Positions 25,282 through 36,355 of a stretch of 64,000 nucleotides of DNA are shown here, in pieces. The notes beneath the pieces are model-generated. The model ran no database searches. It saw only the letters and a program-made list of their open reading frames with translations, and had not been told where the DNA came from. Source of the stretch: Pelobates cultripes (lineage: Eukaryota; Chordata; Amphibia; Anura; Pelobatidae); the NCBI GenBank assembly GCA_933207985.1, contig OW240918.1:16473959-16537958 (forward strand). Reading direction: 5' to 3'. The first letter of the stretch is position 1, and each line of letters begins with the position of its first letter. The position numbers were made by a program, and so were the translations under genes.

Positions 25282-25494
25282 TAGACTTGTGACTTGTGCA
25301 AAAATTTGTTCTGGCCAGTTCGGACAAATCAAATGCATTTTAATCCATATCCGGACAAATCAATATGTCCAAGATTATCGGTAGAGTTCTATTGATGGAA
25401 TAGGCTAATCTCTGACATATGGATTCGTCCTGGTATGGATCAAAAGGCATTTGATTTATCCGAACCAACCTGAACAAAGTTTTGCACAATCTAG
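25282..25494. mobile_element. Foldback MITE with long inverted ends
   Basis: The two ends pair over about 65 bases: 'gttcggacaaatcaaatgca' on the left against the complement of 'ggcatttgatttatccgaac' on the right, continuing out to 'ttgtgcaaa' and 'tttgcacaa'. About 213 bp, no coding capacity. Confidence 0.75.
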
Positions 25495-25843
25495 TTTTAA
25501 TACGAAGAGATCACAACTACAATGTGTTCAGTAGAATAGTCTTTATTGGGAGGGCATAATGCATGCTCGATTGAGTGTCCCCAGAAATGATCTGGTGATG
25601 CACCCTCCATTTGGGCACTTTTCCCATAAAAAAATTAGATTTGTGATTCACCGGGACAGATTGCTGTCAGGATGGCCTCTAAGCCTGGCACTGAGTATAG
25701 GCTCTAGTGTGACATATTATATCATAACTCTGACTGACTACATATAATATGTGTCTATTAGCGCATAACCTATTCACTAGCAAGTATTATCTGAATCATA
25801 GCTCTTTGCTCTCTGCTTTTTTGATCTTAAGTTTTAACTTGCA

Positions 25844-26310
25844 GGTGTCCATTATACTATAACTCTTTGCCAGTGAGTGTCCATTATACCAGAACTCTTT
25901 GCCAGTGAGTGTCCATTATACCAGAACGCTTTGCCAGTGAGTGCACATTAACTCAATGTTCTTTGCCAGTGAGTGCCCATTACATCATAACTCTTTGCCA
26001 GTGAGTACCCATTGACTCATAACTCTTTGCCAGTGAGTGCCCATTATATCATAATGCTTTACCAGTGAGTGCACATTAACTCATAGTTCTTTGCTAGTGA
26101 GTGCCCATTACACCATAACTCTTTGTTAGTGAGTGCCCATTATACCATAACTATTTGCCAGGGAGTGCCCATTACACCATAACTCTTTGAAAGAGAGTAC
26201 CCATTAACTCATAACATTTTGCTAGTGAGTGCCCATTATACCATAATGCTTTGCCAGTAGGTGCCCATTAACTCATAACTCTTTGCCAGTGAGTGCCCAT
26301 TATACCGATG
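25844..26310. repeat. Minisatellite, 32 bp unit, about 15 copies
   Basis: The unit is 'aactctttgccagtgagtgc' plus 'ccattataccat'. Moderately diverged, with variants ending 'aactcat'. Confidence 0.93.
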
Positions 26311-26725
26311 CTCTTTGGCTCTTTGAACATTACAATTTGGGCATAATCTTATTTTTATAGAAACTTTAGATTACAATTAAAACTTGCACAACGTGATTTA
26401 ATTTCAAACATTTTTATTAACAATTGAAATATATACATTGTTCTGTGAACTTCTTGTGATGGCTCTATTATGTTCAATACTGTAACGGAAAGTGTCCAAA
26501 CAAATGTTATTTCGAGTGGCACAATATGAATAAAGGATCAAGTGCAATAACGTATCAAAATACAGACAGAGTTGATCAGTACAGAGCAAATTGTCGAGAA
26601 TTCATCAGAGAATTTTAGAAATAGCTAAAATAGAAAAATTATGATGACCCAGTCTTACAACTTCCTATATATGGTGGGTGTCTTGTATATAGAAGCTGGA
26701 ACTTGAATTTGAGACAGATCCTTTG
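26311..26725. other. Unique sequence, no gene seen
   Basis: AT-rich. Nothing supported. Confidence 0.4.
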
Positions 26726-26854
26726 ACAATGTTGGATAATCTTGGCATCCCAGATACTTCTAAATTGCATGAAGCTTTGGCAATCTTCAGAATGGCTTTG
26801 CCTCATGGGAAATGTAGTTCAAAAACTTCTGGATGCCAATGTTACCTATCACTG
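26726..26854. mobile_element. hAT-type MITE
   Basis: Inverted ends: 'caatgttggataatcttggc' on the left, and 'cagtgataggtaacattggc' as the complement of the right end. The same family is seen at 31329 and 30515. Confidence 0.65.
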
Positions 26855-28379
26855 CTCTGTAAAATCTATTGGGTTATACAGTGGACCCATCTTTTTAGGA
26901 ATGCTGAAAACCATACAAATCCCTTGTCCCTGTTTAACTTTAATGGTCAGCAGAAAAAAATTGATCTGCCATCAATTTTCTGAAGCTATTTTGTTTTCTA
27001 TATACCTCCTACATATGATATTTGTGTATTAAGAACCCAATTCACTAGACGTATCTTTTGATGGTAACAACTGTAGCCAGAGTAGTTTGAACAGCGATGG
27101 CATGTATCCACATATGTAAGACATAATACCAATATGGGTCAATTTAAGGGGTTCAATTCAACCTAATTAATATGTTTAAATCTAATTTGTCCATGAATGC
27201 ACTGCTTGGTTTTGTGGAGTAATCATGCAAGGATCTCTAATGAAGATACATGTGATGGATTGTACATATTAGTTGTATGTAATACATGTTCGAACAGTCT
27301 TTCATCTATTACATCTTAGGGTTTGGAGTCAAGATTTAAGAAATCCATCATGGTATATGAAGAGGTAAAATTATTGCAAATTTATTCGACAAAATATGTC
27401 TGACCCTTTCTTTCTTTGTTAAGTGAATTGTTTCTTTCTGCGATTCGCCTAGAATGTTTGACTAAATGATTCACCAGACATTTTATGTTTTTTCATTGGT
27501 TATGAATGTTTTTAAATATGAAGGTACCCTCCAATTCATTTTATATTAAGACATGATCCCATCTTAATCTATGTTCTCCTTAAAGCAGATTTGTCATATT
27601 GTATGCTTGATAAACAATATTCTATATTTCTGTTTATATATTGTGTTATTTGTATTTCAATGGATCTCCTTTGCAAGCTATTGTAAGCAGTGATTATTTT
27701 ACCCTACGGGGTGTTTTCTTAAATTTTTTAGATATAATTTTAAGTCACTTTTAATCCTGATTCCCTCAATTGTATCTAATTGTAAATTGATTGTTGTTTA
27801 AACCCCTGCCATCAATATAGTTACAAAGTGGGGTGCCAAATAACATTCTGTATCACGGAAGCAAAGCCCATGATATCAAATAGCACAAACATTTATCATC
27901 ATTATCGTATAATGAAATAGAGTAGTAATCCTCCTAAGCTCACGCAACATGCAGTCTGAGGATTTTCTATGCAAAAAATATAAACACAATAGTGTGCATT
28001 ACTTCTCTTTAAAGTATCTCTCATTATAGGTAAACTAATTCTAAGTGACATCTGAATTGGTCATTCCGAACTTGTCTGATGCCTGGACTAAAACTACAGC
28101 ACACTACTAATGTATTAGCCACGTTTCTAATAAATAAATGAGAATATCTAATCCGTACAACCTGTAAATATGTACAGTAGTCAACACATTCTGAAAGTAC
28201 GAAATAAATAGTTTGCTGTCTATAGGGAAGATATATTTCCAATTCACTTTTTCGTGATTGTGACCTGTGGATATTTTTTTTCTTTATGACTGGGAGGAAT
28301 AATCTGCAGACCTGAAATTCAATTTATTTAAGGGCTGTGATGTTTTTTTAGTGTGAAAATTAAATTTACACAGAAATGG
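26855..28379. other. Intergenic sequence downstream of CXCR4
   Basis: AT-rich, no gene or recognisable repeat. Some of it could be a longer CXCR4 3' UTR if the AATAAA at 28398 is bypassed. Confidence 0.4.
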
Positions 28380-28607
28380 ATACAGGAATGTCATAAATTT
28401 ATTGTGCACCAATCAATAGTCCACAGGGCCTGCCTACAAAAAAAAAGATAACACAGGAAACAATTTATATAAATAAGTTGTTGAAACAACAACGTCAACG
28501 GACAGTCAATATAAATTCATATAGCAAAAGATTTATATATATATATTTATAAGTTATGTACATAGTTTATCAGTCTATTTACAGAAGTCCTTGTGAATTT
28601 AGTCCTG
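28380..28607 (-). other. cxcr4: CXCR4 3' UTR with polyadenylation signal
   Basis: AT-rich sequence follows the TAA. AATAAA on the minus strand at 28398-28403 would give a 3' UTR of about 220 bases. A second AATAAA lies at about 28323-28328. Two blocks match the human CXCR4 3' UTR as I remember it: 'ACTTATTTATATAAATT' (about 28462-28478) and 'TAGGCAGG-CCTGTGG' (about 28421-28436). Several ATTTA motifs are present, as in unstable cytokine-type messages. Confidence 0.6.
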
Positions 28608-29678
28608 TTAACTGGAGTGGAAACTTGAGGACTCGGATTCTGTTGAAACCGATGAAAGACCAGCACGTTTTTTGGATAATATTTTAAGGCTTGATCCTCT
28701 GCTAACAGAAGTCAGGGCATTCTGAGCAGATGTCTTGAATTTTGCCCCCAGGAACGCGTACAAAATTGGGTTGAGGCAACAGTGGAAAAAAGCCAAGGCC
28801 TCAGTGATAGAAATCCCCTTGTGCACTGTATTCTCCAACATGCAGTCGTACTTGATTATTCCAATCAACATGAAAGTGTCAATAGTGAGACAGATGTAGT
28901 AGGGTAACCAGCATGCGAAGAACGCCAGGATAAGAATGACAGTGGTCTTTAAGGCTTTGCGCTTTTGGTGGCCTTTGGAGTGTGACAACTTCGAGATGAT
29001 GACGCAGTAGCAAGTCAGAATTATAAGTCCAGGCAACACAAGTCCAACTGTGATGTGTAGGAACCGGAAACCAATGGTCCAGTTTTGACGGTCTTCATGT
29101 GGGTAGATACGGTCACACACGTAATTTCCGTTTTCATCGCTGACACTGGCAAACACTAAATCAGGTACTGTTAGCAAGACAGCTGGGAGCCACACCCCAG
29201 CGTACACTATTTTTTCAGCTAAAAGTTTCCTCGATCCCTGGCTATTGGTAGCATGGACTATCGCAAGGTAGCGATCGAGACTTATGAATGCCAGGATCAA
29301 GACGCTACTGTAGAGGTTGACTGTGTAAATTACATGTACAGCTTTACACAGAAATTCTTTAAAATACCATCCTATGGCAGCATCCACGGACCAAAACGGG
29401 AGAGTGAAGACAAAGAGCAGGTCAGCAATGGAGAGGTGAAGACGATATTTATCAGTCATGGTCCTTGATTTTTTTTGATAGCCCATGACCAATACCACCA
29501 ATCCATTTCCAATGATTCCCAACAAGAAAATGAAGGAGTAGATGGTTGGCAAGAAGATTCGGTTGAAGTCATTGTTCTCGTGGGCGTAACAAAGACCTTG
29601 GTAATCATCAAAATCTTCCGAACCATTTATCTCAGTGCTGTTGTCTTCTGTGAAATTGATATCAATTCCACCAGAGAA
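28608..29678 (-). other. cxcr4: CXCR4 coding exon 2
   Basis: The exon carries 356 codons plus TAA (28608-28610). The acceptor is a pyrimidine-rich stretch ending in ACAG directly before 29678, read on the minus strand. The frame enters as '[10 protein letters not shown]', which matches the N-terminal block I recall from Xenopus Cxcr4, and continues without a stop through all seven membrane segments. The Leu codon TTG at 29552 can be mistaken for a start. It is internal, in the conserved 'RIFLPTIYS' stretch at residues 45-53. Confidence 0.96.
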
Positions 29679-32600
29679 CTGTAGGAAGAAATGAAAAAAG
29701 AATGATGAGTTTCAGATTAAAATTCTGTTTATGATTTTTAACAATTCATTAAAAACACATGTGGATTTAAAATGCCCAAAAATATAGTATTACAATGGAT
29801 TCGTATGATGTCATTGCTTGTAAACTTAAAACAGAGGAGTGTTTATCCTCCTATGACTACATACCATGTAACTCTAGGGAAAAAGGGAGTATCTAGAATT
29901 ATTTGAAACATTATAAATTGGAGAGCAGAATTACACGCTGGAGTAAAAGGGTGTATCCTGAAAATATTCCTTTCAGTATGTTTTTAGAATTTAAATCTTA
30001 AAAGCTAAAATTGCTCATGCTAACATGGATCCGCTATGTTGTCATCAAGAATGCTGCTTGTTCTTTTGTGTGTGTGTGTGTGTGTGTGTGTTTTTTAAAC
30101 CTCCGGTTATAGAAATAAAACAATGAAAGGAACAAAAAAATCACTTGAGTGTTTTTGTTGAGTTGGAAAATACCAAATCAAAACAGTTCATTGGTTAGAA
30201 GTCAGCTGCCGGGTGGAAAGTGATAAGCAAAGAGACACTTGTTTGAGTTGTGACTTATTGGCAATATCTGATCTTCTTTGTTATGAAAAGCAACACTGTA
30301 TCTAACACAGACTCATGATAGTATTTTCTCTGTTTTGCATGTAACCTATCCTGCTTCAGTTTCGCTACTGGCTCTTAACTGTGCAGAATCGTGACTCCCC
30401 AACCCCCAACCCTCTGTCAACCAGCTTGAGTCCTTGCTTTGGGTAATAGGAGTTGCATAAAGAAATTTTTTTCTTATTATTCCAAGGCAAACAGATGGGA
30501 ATTGCAGTCCAGGACAGGCATTGGCAACCTTCGGCACTCCAGATGTTTTGGACTACAGCTCCCTTGATGCTTTGCTAACATTATGGGTGTAAGAGCATTA
30601 TGGGGGATGTAGTTCACAACATCTGCAGTGCCAAAGGTTGCATACCCCTGATCTAGGAGATGGGGTAGATTTAGTAAAATGATATAAAATGTACAAATAT
30701 TAGAGGACTGCCTAAGGGGGCAGCAGTTGAATGTCTAAGACCTGAGAAAGTAGAGTATAGGAGAACAATAACATTTCAGAACCTTTGCTCTAGAGTAGAC
30801 TGCTTGTGTTGTGTTGCAATAGTTTCCTCTGCAGAAATAAAAAGTTTCAATATTTGGTGTTTGGTGTAAACGGGAAGTAAGATGACTAACTGACAGCAGT
30901 TTGGGGCAATAGTCTTTTTTTTGAGCGGGGATTTTAAAAAAAGGGGAAAGGTAAAAAAGAAAAAGGAGGCGCCATTCAGCACAGAGCACAAACCCTGCGC
31001 CCTACTTGGCAGCACAAAGAAACCAAGCGATGCATTGCAAATGACTACAGGTCAGTACACCACAGAGTATAACACCAACTGGTACCTTCTTGTTTACAAC
31101 TGATAAGGCACTAACATATTCTGTAGCGCTGTACAATAGTGTAAAATAAACAGAACCTTTAGAATAGACATACTAAACTTGCTGATCCAGAATGGATGCA
31201 GGAGCCAGCATTGTCTGTTTTGTTTACAGCAAAATACATTTTATTATTTTACTTTTTTTGTGTTTAATCTGCATTCATATTGTGATTTGCAGCAATTTGC
31301 AATGCATCACATTTCTCCCAGTGCTGGTCAGTAATGGGAAACCTTGGCACCCTAGATGTTTGCCTACAGGGGGAGGTTCATGGGAAACATCTGGGGTGCC
31401 AGTGTTACCCATCACTGCTTTACATCTTTGTTGAGTTTTTGGACCGTTCCCCAGACAGTGTTCTCTCTATGCAAATCCACGTGTGAGGATACAGACAGCC
31501 TTTCACAGATTATCTGAAGGCTGAGGATACAATGTCTCGGGGCAGAGAGCTCTGTACATCCTCCTGCAATGTGCTTTAGGTCACCAATAAACAAAGCTAT
31601 ACCCTTCACACGAAACCCAGGCACTCACACAGCCCATACCCATCACATGAAACCCATGGACTCACACACAGCCCATACCCATCACATGAAACCCATGGAC
31701 TCACACAGCCCATACCCATCACATGAAACCCATGGACTCACACACAGCCCATACCCATCACATGAAACCCATGGACTCACACAGCCCATACCCATCACAT
31801 GAAACCCATGGACTCACACACAGCCCATACCCTTCACACGAAACCCAGGCACTCACACAGCCCATACCCATCACATGAAACCCATGGACTCACACACAGC
31901 CCATACCCATCACATGAAACCCATGGACTCACACAGCCTATACCCATCACATGAAACCCATGGACTCACACACAGCCCATACCCATCACATGAAACCCAT
32001 GGACTCACACAGCCCATACCCATCACATGAAACCCATGGACTCACACAGCCCATACCCATCACATGAAACCCATGGACTCACACAGCCCATACCCATCAC
32101 ATGAAACCCATGGACTCACATAGCCCATACCCATCACATGAAACCCATGGACTCACACACAGCCCATACCCATCACATGAAACCCATGGACTCACACAGC
32201 CCATCACACATGAAACCCATGGACTCACACAGCCCATACCCATCACATGAAACCCATGGACTCACATAGCCCATACCCATCACATGAAACCCATGGACTC
32301 ACACACAGCCCATACCCATCACATGAAACCCATGGACTCACATAGCCCATACCCATGACATGAAACCCATGGACTCACACACAGCCCATACCCATCACAT
32401 GAAACCCATGGACTCACACAGCCCATACCCATCACATGAAACCCATGGACTCACACAGCCCATACCCATCACATGAAACCCATGGACTCACATAGCCCAT
32501 ACCCATCACATGAAACCCATGGACTCACACACAGCCCATACCCATCACATGAAACCCATGGACTCACACAGCCCATACCCACACATTTCATGAATCTGGC

Positions 32601-35600
32601 TGCTGTCTAGAACCAGTGGCTCCCAGAGTCACTTTGCATAGAAATTCCCCCAACCACAATGGGGTTTCAAACCTCTATCTATGTATTATTGGAAATCTGT
32701 GAGAGGCTGTGCTGGGCAGGGGATTGTTACTTTGTTAAATATAACAAGATGCATGATTTCCTAAACAGAGCTATAATATAATAGCTATAGTATGGCCCAG
32801 AGAGGTTACAATACCAGCCATACAGAGATCCAGGCAGATAGTACAAGGACAGGTTAGTTCTTATCATCAGGCAGGTAAGTACAAAGCACCCAGACAGGTT
32901 GATATCAGACTGACTGACACTCAGACAGGTTAATATCAGACAGACTGACACTCAGACAGGTTAATAATCAGACAGACTGACACTCAGACAGGGTAATATC
33001 AGACTGACTGACACTCCGACAGGTTAATAATCAGACAGACTGACACTCCAACAGGTTAATAATCAGACAGACTGACACTCAGACAGGTTAATATCAGACT
33101 GACTGACACTCAGACAGGTTAATAATCAGACAGACTGACACTCAGACAGGTTAATAATCAGACAGACTGACATTCAGACAGGTTAATAATCAGACAGACT
33201 GACACTCAGACAGGTTAATAATCAGACTGACTGACACTCAGACAGGTTAATAATCAGACAGACTGACACTCAGACAGGTTAATAATCAGACAGACTGACA
33301 CTCCGACAGGTTAATATCAGACAGACTGACACTCAGACAGGTTAATATCAGACTGACTGACACTCAGACAGGTTAATAATCAGACAGACTGACACTCAGA
33401 CAGGTTAATAATCAGACAGACTGACATTCAGACAGGTTAATAATCAGACAGACTGACACTCAGACAGGTTAATAATCAGACTGACTGACACTCAGACAGG
33501 TTAATAATCAGACAGACTGACACTCAGACAGGTTAATAATCAGACAGACTGACACTCCGACAGGTTAATATCAGACAGACTGACACTCAGACAGGTTAAT
33601 ATCAGACTGACTGACACTCAGACAGGTTAATATCAGACAGACTGACACTCAGACAGGTTAATATCAGACAGACTGACACTCAGACAGGTTAATATCAGAC
33701 AGACTGACACTCAGACAGGTTAATAATCAGACTGACTGACACTCAGACAGGTTAATAATCAGACAGACTGACACTCAGACAGGTTAATATCAGACAGACT
33801 GACACTCAGACAGGTTAATAATCAGACTGACTGACACTCAGACAGGTTAATAATCAGACAGACTGACACTCCGACAGGTTAATATCAGACAGACTGACAC
33901 TCAGACAGGTTAATAATCAGACAGACTGACACTCAGACAGGTTAATATCAGACAGACTGACACTCCGACAGGTTAATATCAGACAGACTGACACTCAGAC
34001 AGGTTAATAATCAGACAGACTGACACTCAGGTAGGTAGCACTCTCCATACTGCCCTAATTCTATTCCTATACCGCTTGATGTTCAGTTCTGAACTGACTG
34101 AGCCGCGTGTTCTTATTTTACCAGCAGAAACCACGCTGACTAGCTTAGTACATAGCTCACCTCGCTCACCTCGCTCACACTCTATCGGTTTATGGGATTA
34201 ATTCTCTATAACAAGACATCGCAGATATTGGGCACAGTCAGTGTCACTCACCTCGTCCTAAACCCCACTCACACTTCAACCCGAGCCACTCAATTAGCCA
34301 TACACCACACTCACACTTTTATCTGTACCACTCACTGAGCCCCACACTCCACTCAGTCTGCACTGAGTGCCACTCACTGAGCCCCACACTCCACTCAGTC
34401 TGCACTGAGTGCCACTCACTGAGCCCCACACTCTGATCAGTCTGAGCCCAACACTCCGCTCAGTCTGCATTGAGTGCCACTCACTGAGCCCCACGCTCTG
34501 ATCAGTCTGCACTGAGTGCCACTCACTGAGCCCCACACTCCGCTCAGTCTGCACTGAGTGCCACTCACTGAGCCCCACACTCCGCTCAGTCTGCATTGAG
34601 TGCCACTCACTGATCCTACACTCCACTCAGTCTGCACTGAGTACCACTCACTGAGCCCCACACTCCGCTCAGTCTGCACTGAGTGCCACTCACTGAGCCC
34701 CACACTCCGCTCAGTCTGCATTGAGTGCCACTCACTGAGCCCCACACTCAGCTCAGTCTGCATTGAGTGCCACTCACTGATCCTACACTCCACTCAGTCT
34801 GCATTGAGTGCCACTCACTAAGCCCCACACTCTGATCAGTCTGCACTGAGTGCCACTCACTGAGCCACACACTCTGATCAGTCTGCATTGAGTGCCACTC
34901 ACTGATCCTACACTCCGCTCTGTCTGCATTGAGTGCCACTCACTGAGCCCCACACTGCACTCAGTCTGCATTGAGTGCCACTCACTGAGCCCCACACTGC
35001 ACTCAGTCTGCATTGAGTGCCACTCACTGAGCCCCACACTGCACTCAGTCTGCAGACACTCACTGAGCCACAAACTTCACTCAGCCTGCATTGAGTGTCT
35101 CTCACTGAGCTCCACACTCCACTCAGTCTGCATTGAGTGCCACTCACTGAGCCACAAACTTCACTCAGTCTGCATTGAGTGTCACTCACTGAGCCCCACA
35201 CTCCGCTCAGTCTGCATTGAGTGCCACTCACTGAGCCCCACACTCCGCTCTGTCTGCATTAAGTGCCACTCACTGAGTCCCACACTCCGCTCAGTCCGCA
35301 GTCAGTGACATTTACATTAAATCCCAATATTACACTACATTCCACCACGCGCTCATTCCAATGACACAGATGAGTGTCAGCTTTGAGGCCAAGTAATATT
35401 TTTTTCCAATTAACACTTCCTCTGGAACACGAATGAGAATGAGCATCTATTTTCTTACAGCATCGGATTACACTATCCTGTAAATGTAAACCCTACACAC
35501 ATTCTAAAAACTAAACAAAAAGCCCCCCAAAAAAGTAAAGTGCAAACCATGTCTGGCACTGAAAGGGTTAATACAATGACTCCATGAGACTGTCTGCCTC

Positions 35601-35622
35601 CACTTACCAGATCCACATCCAT
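28608..35622 (-). CDS. cxcr4: CXCR4 chemokine receptor, two coding exons: join(28608..29678, 35608..35622), complement
   Basis: Class A GPCR of the plasma membrane. The family member CXCR4 binds CXCL12 and signals through Gi in cell migration, haematopoiesis and neural-crest and germ-cell homing. The joined frame is 361 residues (human 352; Xenopus about 358 from memory). Visible marks: an acidic N-terminus with sequons N13-F-T, N18-S-T and N23-G-S, a possible sulfotyrosine at Y31, and C35 (partner in ECL3 'KYDCMLEN'); TM1 N63; TM2 D91; C116 and C193 for the TM3-ECL2 disulfide; DRY at 140-142; ECL2 sequon N204-W-T; CWLP in TM6; NPILY in TM7; a Ser-rich tail ending [15 protein letters not shown]. 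The acidic pocket residues (Asp178, the Asp in 'TIDTF', the Glu in 'ITEALAF') are kept. The start is the first ATG, with A at -3 and G at +4. Splicing keeps the frame and restores the N-terminus typical of the family. The gene is intact with no break seen. A one-to-one ortholog is the simplest reading. Confidence 0.97.
30067..30091. repeat. (GT)n microsatellite in the CXCR4 intron
   Basis: About 12 GT units, followed by a T run. Confidence 0.9.
30515..30650. mobile_element. hAT-type MITE, 136 bp, in the CXCR4 intron
   Basis: Ends are CAGGCATTGGCAACCTTCGG on the left and, from the right, CAGGGGTATGCAACCTTTGG. The flanking 8-mers gtccagga and atctagga match at 6 of 8 positions, an eroded target duplication. 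Confidence 0.78.
31103..31158 (+). repeat. SINE-like repeat fragment
   Basis: Short piece with 'ggcactaacatattctgtag' and 'cgctgtacaatag', matching the core of the dispersed SINE-like family. Confidence 0.6.
31329..31417. mobile_element. Short hAT-type MITE, 89 bp, in the CXCR4 intron
   Basis: The ends pair over more than 30 bases: 'cagtaatgggaaaccttggc' against the complement of the right end, 'cagtgatgggtaacactggc'. No clear target duplication. Confidence 0.65.
31597..32583. repeat. Minisatellite, 37/39 bp unit, in the CXCR4 intron
   Basis: The unit is 'cacagcccatacccatcaca' plus 'tgaaacccatggactca', with or without an extra 'ca'. About 26 units. A rare variant 'acccttcacacgaaaccc' occurs at 31601 and again at 31829, 228 bp apart, showing that a six-unit block was duplicated. 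Confidence 0.95.
32584..32876. other. Unique intron sequence between two arrays
   Basis: No feature supported. Confidence 0.4.
32877..34032. repeat. Minisatellite, 31/32 bp unit, in the CXCR4 intron
   Basis: The unit is 'cagacaggttaataatcaga' plus 'cagactgacact', about 36 copies. Markers 'cattcaga' (33171, 33425) and 'ctccgaca' (33301, 33555) repeat at exactly 254 bp, so an eight-unit block was copied. Confidence 0.95.
34306..35307. repeat. Minisatellite, 42 bp unit, in the CXCR4 intron near exon 1
   Basis: The unit is 'ctcagtctgcattgagtgcc' plus 'actcactgagccccacactccg', about 24 copies, some with a 9-10 bp deletion giving 'actgatcctacactcc'. It ends 300 bp from the exon 1 splice donor. 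The 14-codon periodic open frames on both strands are not genes. Confidence 0.95.
35608..35622 (-). other. cxcr4: CXCR4 coding exon 1 (five codons) with donor
   Basis: Minus strand ATG GAT GTG GAT CTG followed by GTAAGTGG, a near-consensus donor. A tiny first coding exon of about five codons is the known layout of vertebrate CXCR4. The intron here falls between codons (phase 0), and exon 2 opens in the same frame. No ATG lies between the predicted transcription start and this one. A GTG 51 bases upstream is in frame but is not a plausible start. Confidence 0.88.
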
Positions 35623-35760
35623 GTTCTGCAGAGAGTCCAGTTTGCCGTGCTCCAGGTACAGTGCTGAGAACACTCAGTGTCAGAGCAGTGAGTGAGTTGT
35701 GATCTGCCAGGAGGAGGCTGAGTGCTTTTTAAGTGCCCTCCCAGCTCTCCACCCCCCATT
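35623..35760 (-). promoter_or_regulatory. cxcr4: CXCR4 core promoter and 5' UTR
   Basis: On the minus strand, a CACCC/GC-box-like stretch (35750-35757) is followed by a TATA-like CTTAAAAAG at about 35724-35732. The start codon lies about 100 bases further on. With usual TATA spacing, transcription would start near 35697-35702 in a 'CTCACTC' context, leaving a 5' UTR of about 75 bases. Mammalian CXCR4 promoters likewise have a TATA-like element with upstream GC boxes. The exact start site is an inference. Confidence 0.65.
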
Positions 35761-36034
35761 GATTCAGAGCCATGCCCCCTTTGCCCATCCTACATACAAT
35801 AAACACAATAGCTGCTAATTGTGACTGTCTCACCACCTCCTGTTGTTCATCCTGCAGCTGGCTAACCTTTCTTAAGCATCTGTAAAAAACATCACTTAGA
35901 GCTAGCACTACAACTTGTGCCTCACAAGACAGAGGTGTGAATGTATGTATATAAATCATCTTATTAGTTAATTAGAAACATGCTTCAGGCCAATGTAGAG
36001 TGTCACTAGGAATTATCATAGAAGGATTTAGACA
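35761..36034. other. cxcr4: Upstream flank of CXCR4
   Basis: Unique sequence upstream of the promoter, containing an E-box-like CAGCTG near 35855. Likely regulatory by position only. Confidence 0.4.
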
Positions 36035-36355
36035 GGAATAATAATATATATACACATTATATACATTCCTGTCTATATATATCTATCCATTGTACAGCGC
36101 TACGGAATCTGACGGCGCTATATAAATAATAAAATAATAATATAATATATACACATTATATACATTCCTGTCTATATATATCTATCCATTGTACAGCGCT
36201 ACGGAATCTGATGGTGCTATATAAATAATAAAATAATAATATAATATATATACACATTATATACATTCCTGTCTATATATATTTATCAATTGTACAGCGC
36301 TACGGAATCTCATGGCGCTATATAAATAATAAAATAATAATATAATATATATAAC
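36035..36355. repeat. About 100-bp tandem triplication of a SINE-like head
   Basis: Three copies of 'acattcctgtctatatatat' followed by 'gtacagcgctacggaatctg' and 'gcgctatataaataataaaa', spaced 99 and 101 bp. The core is the minus-strand SINE-like sequence. Confidence 0.88.

Larger units (their letters stand above)
29679..35607 (-). other. cxcr4: CXCR4 intron 1, 5929 bp, GT-AG
   Basis: The single intron runs from the donor at 35607 to the acceptor at 29679. Human CXCR4 intron 1 is roughly 2 kb, so this one is enlarged. More than half of it is tandem repeat: three different arrays at 31597-32583, 32877-34032 and 34306-35307. Two hAT-type MITEs, a SINE-like scrap and a (GT)n tract are also present. 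The part next to exon 2 (29679-30500) is unique AT-rich sequence. Confidence 0.88.

Noticed and set aside
28608..29552. CXCR4 starting at 29552 with 314 residues
   Set aside because: That codon is TTG, and the frame continues upstream through the conserved N-terminus to an acceptor at 29679. The true start is in exon 1.
29253..29684. Plus-strand open frames over CXCR4
   Set aside because: Shadows of the minus-strand coding exon.
34294..35308. Periodic frames inside the CXCR4 intron
   Set aside because: Product of the 42-bp minisatellite on both strands.
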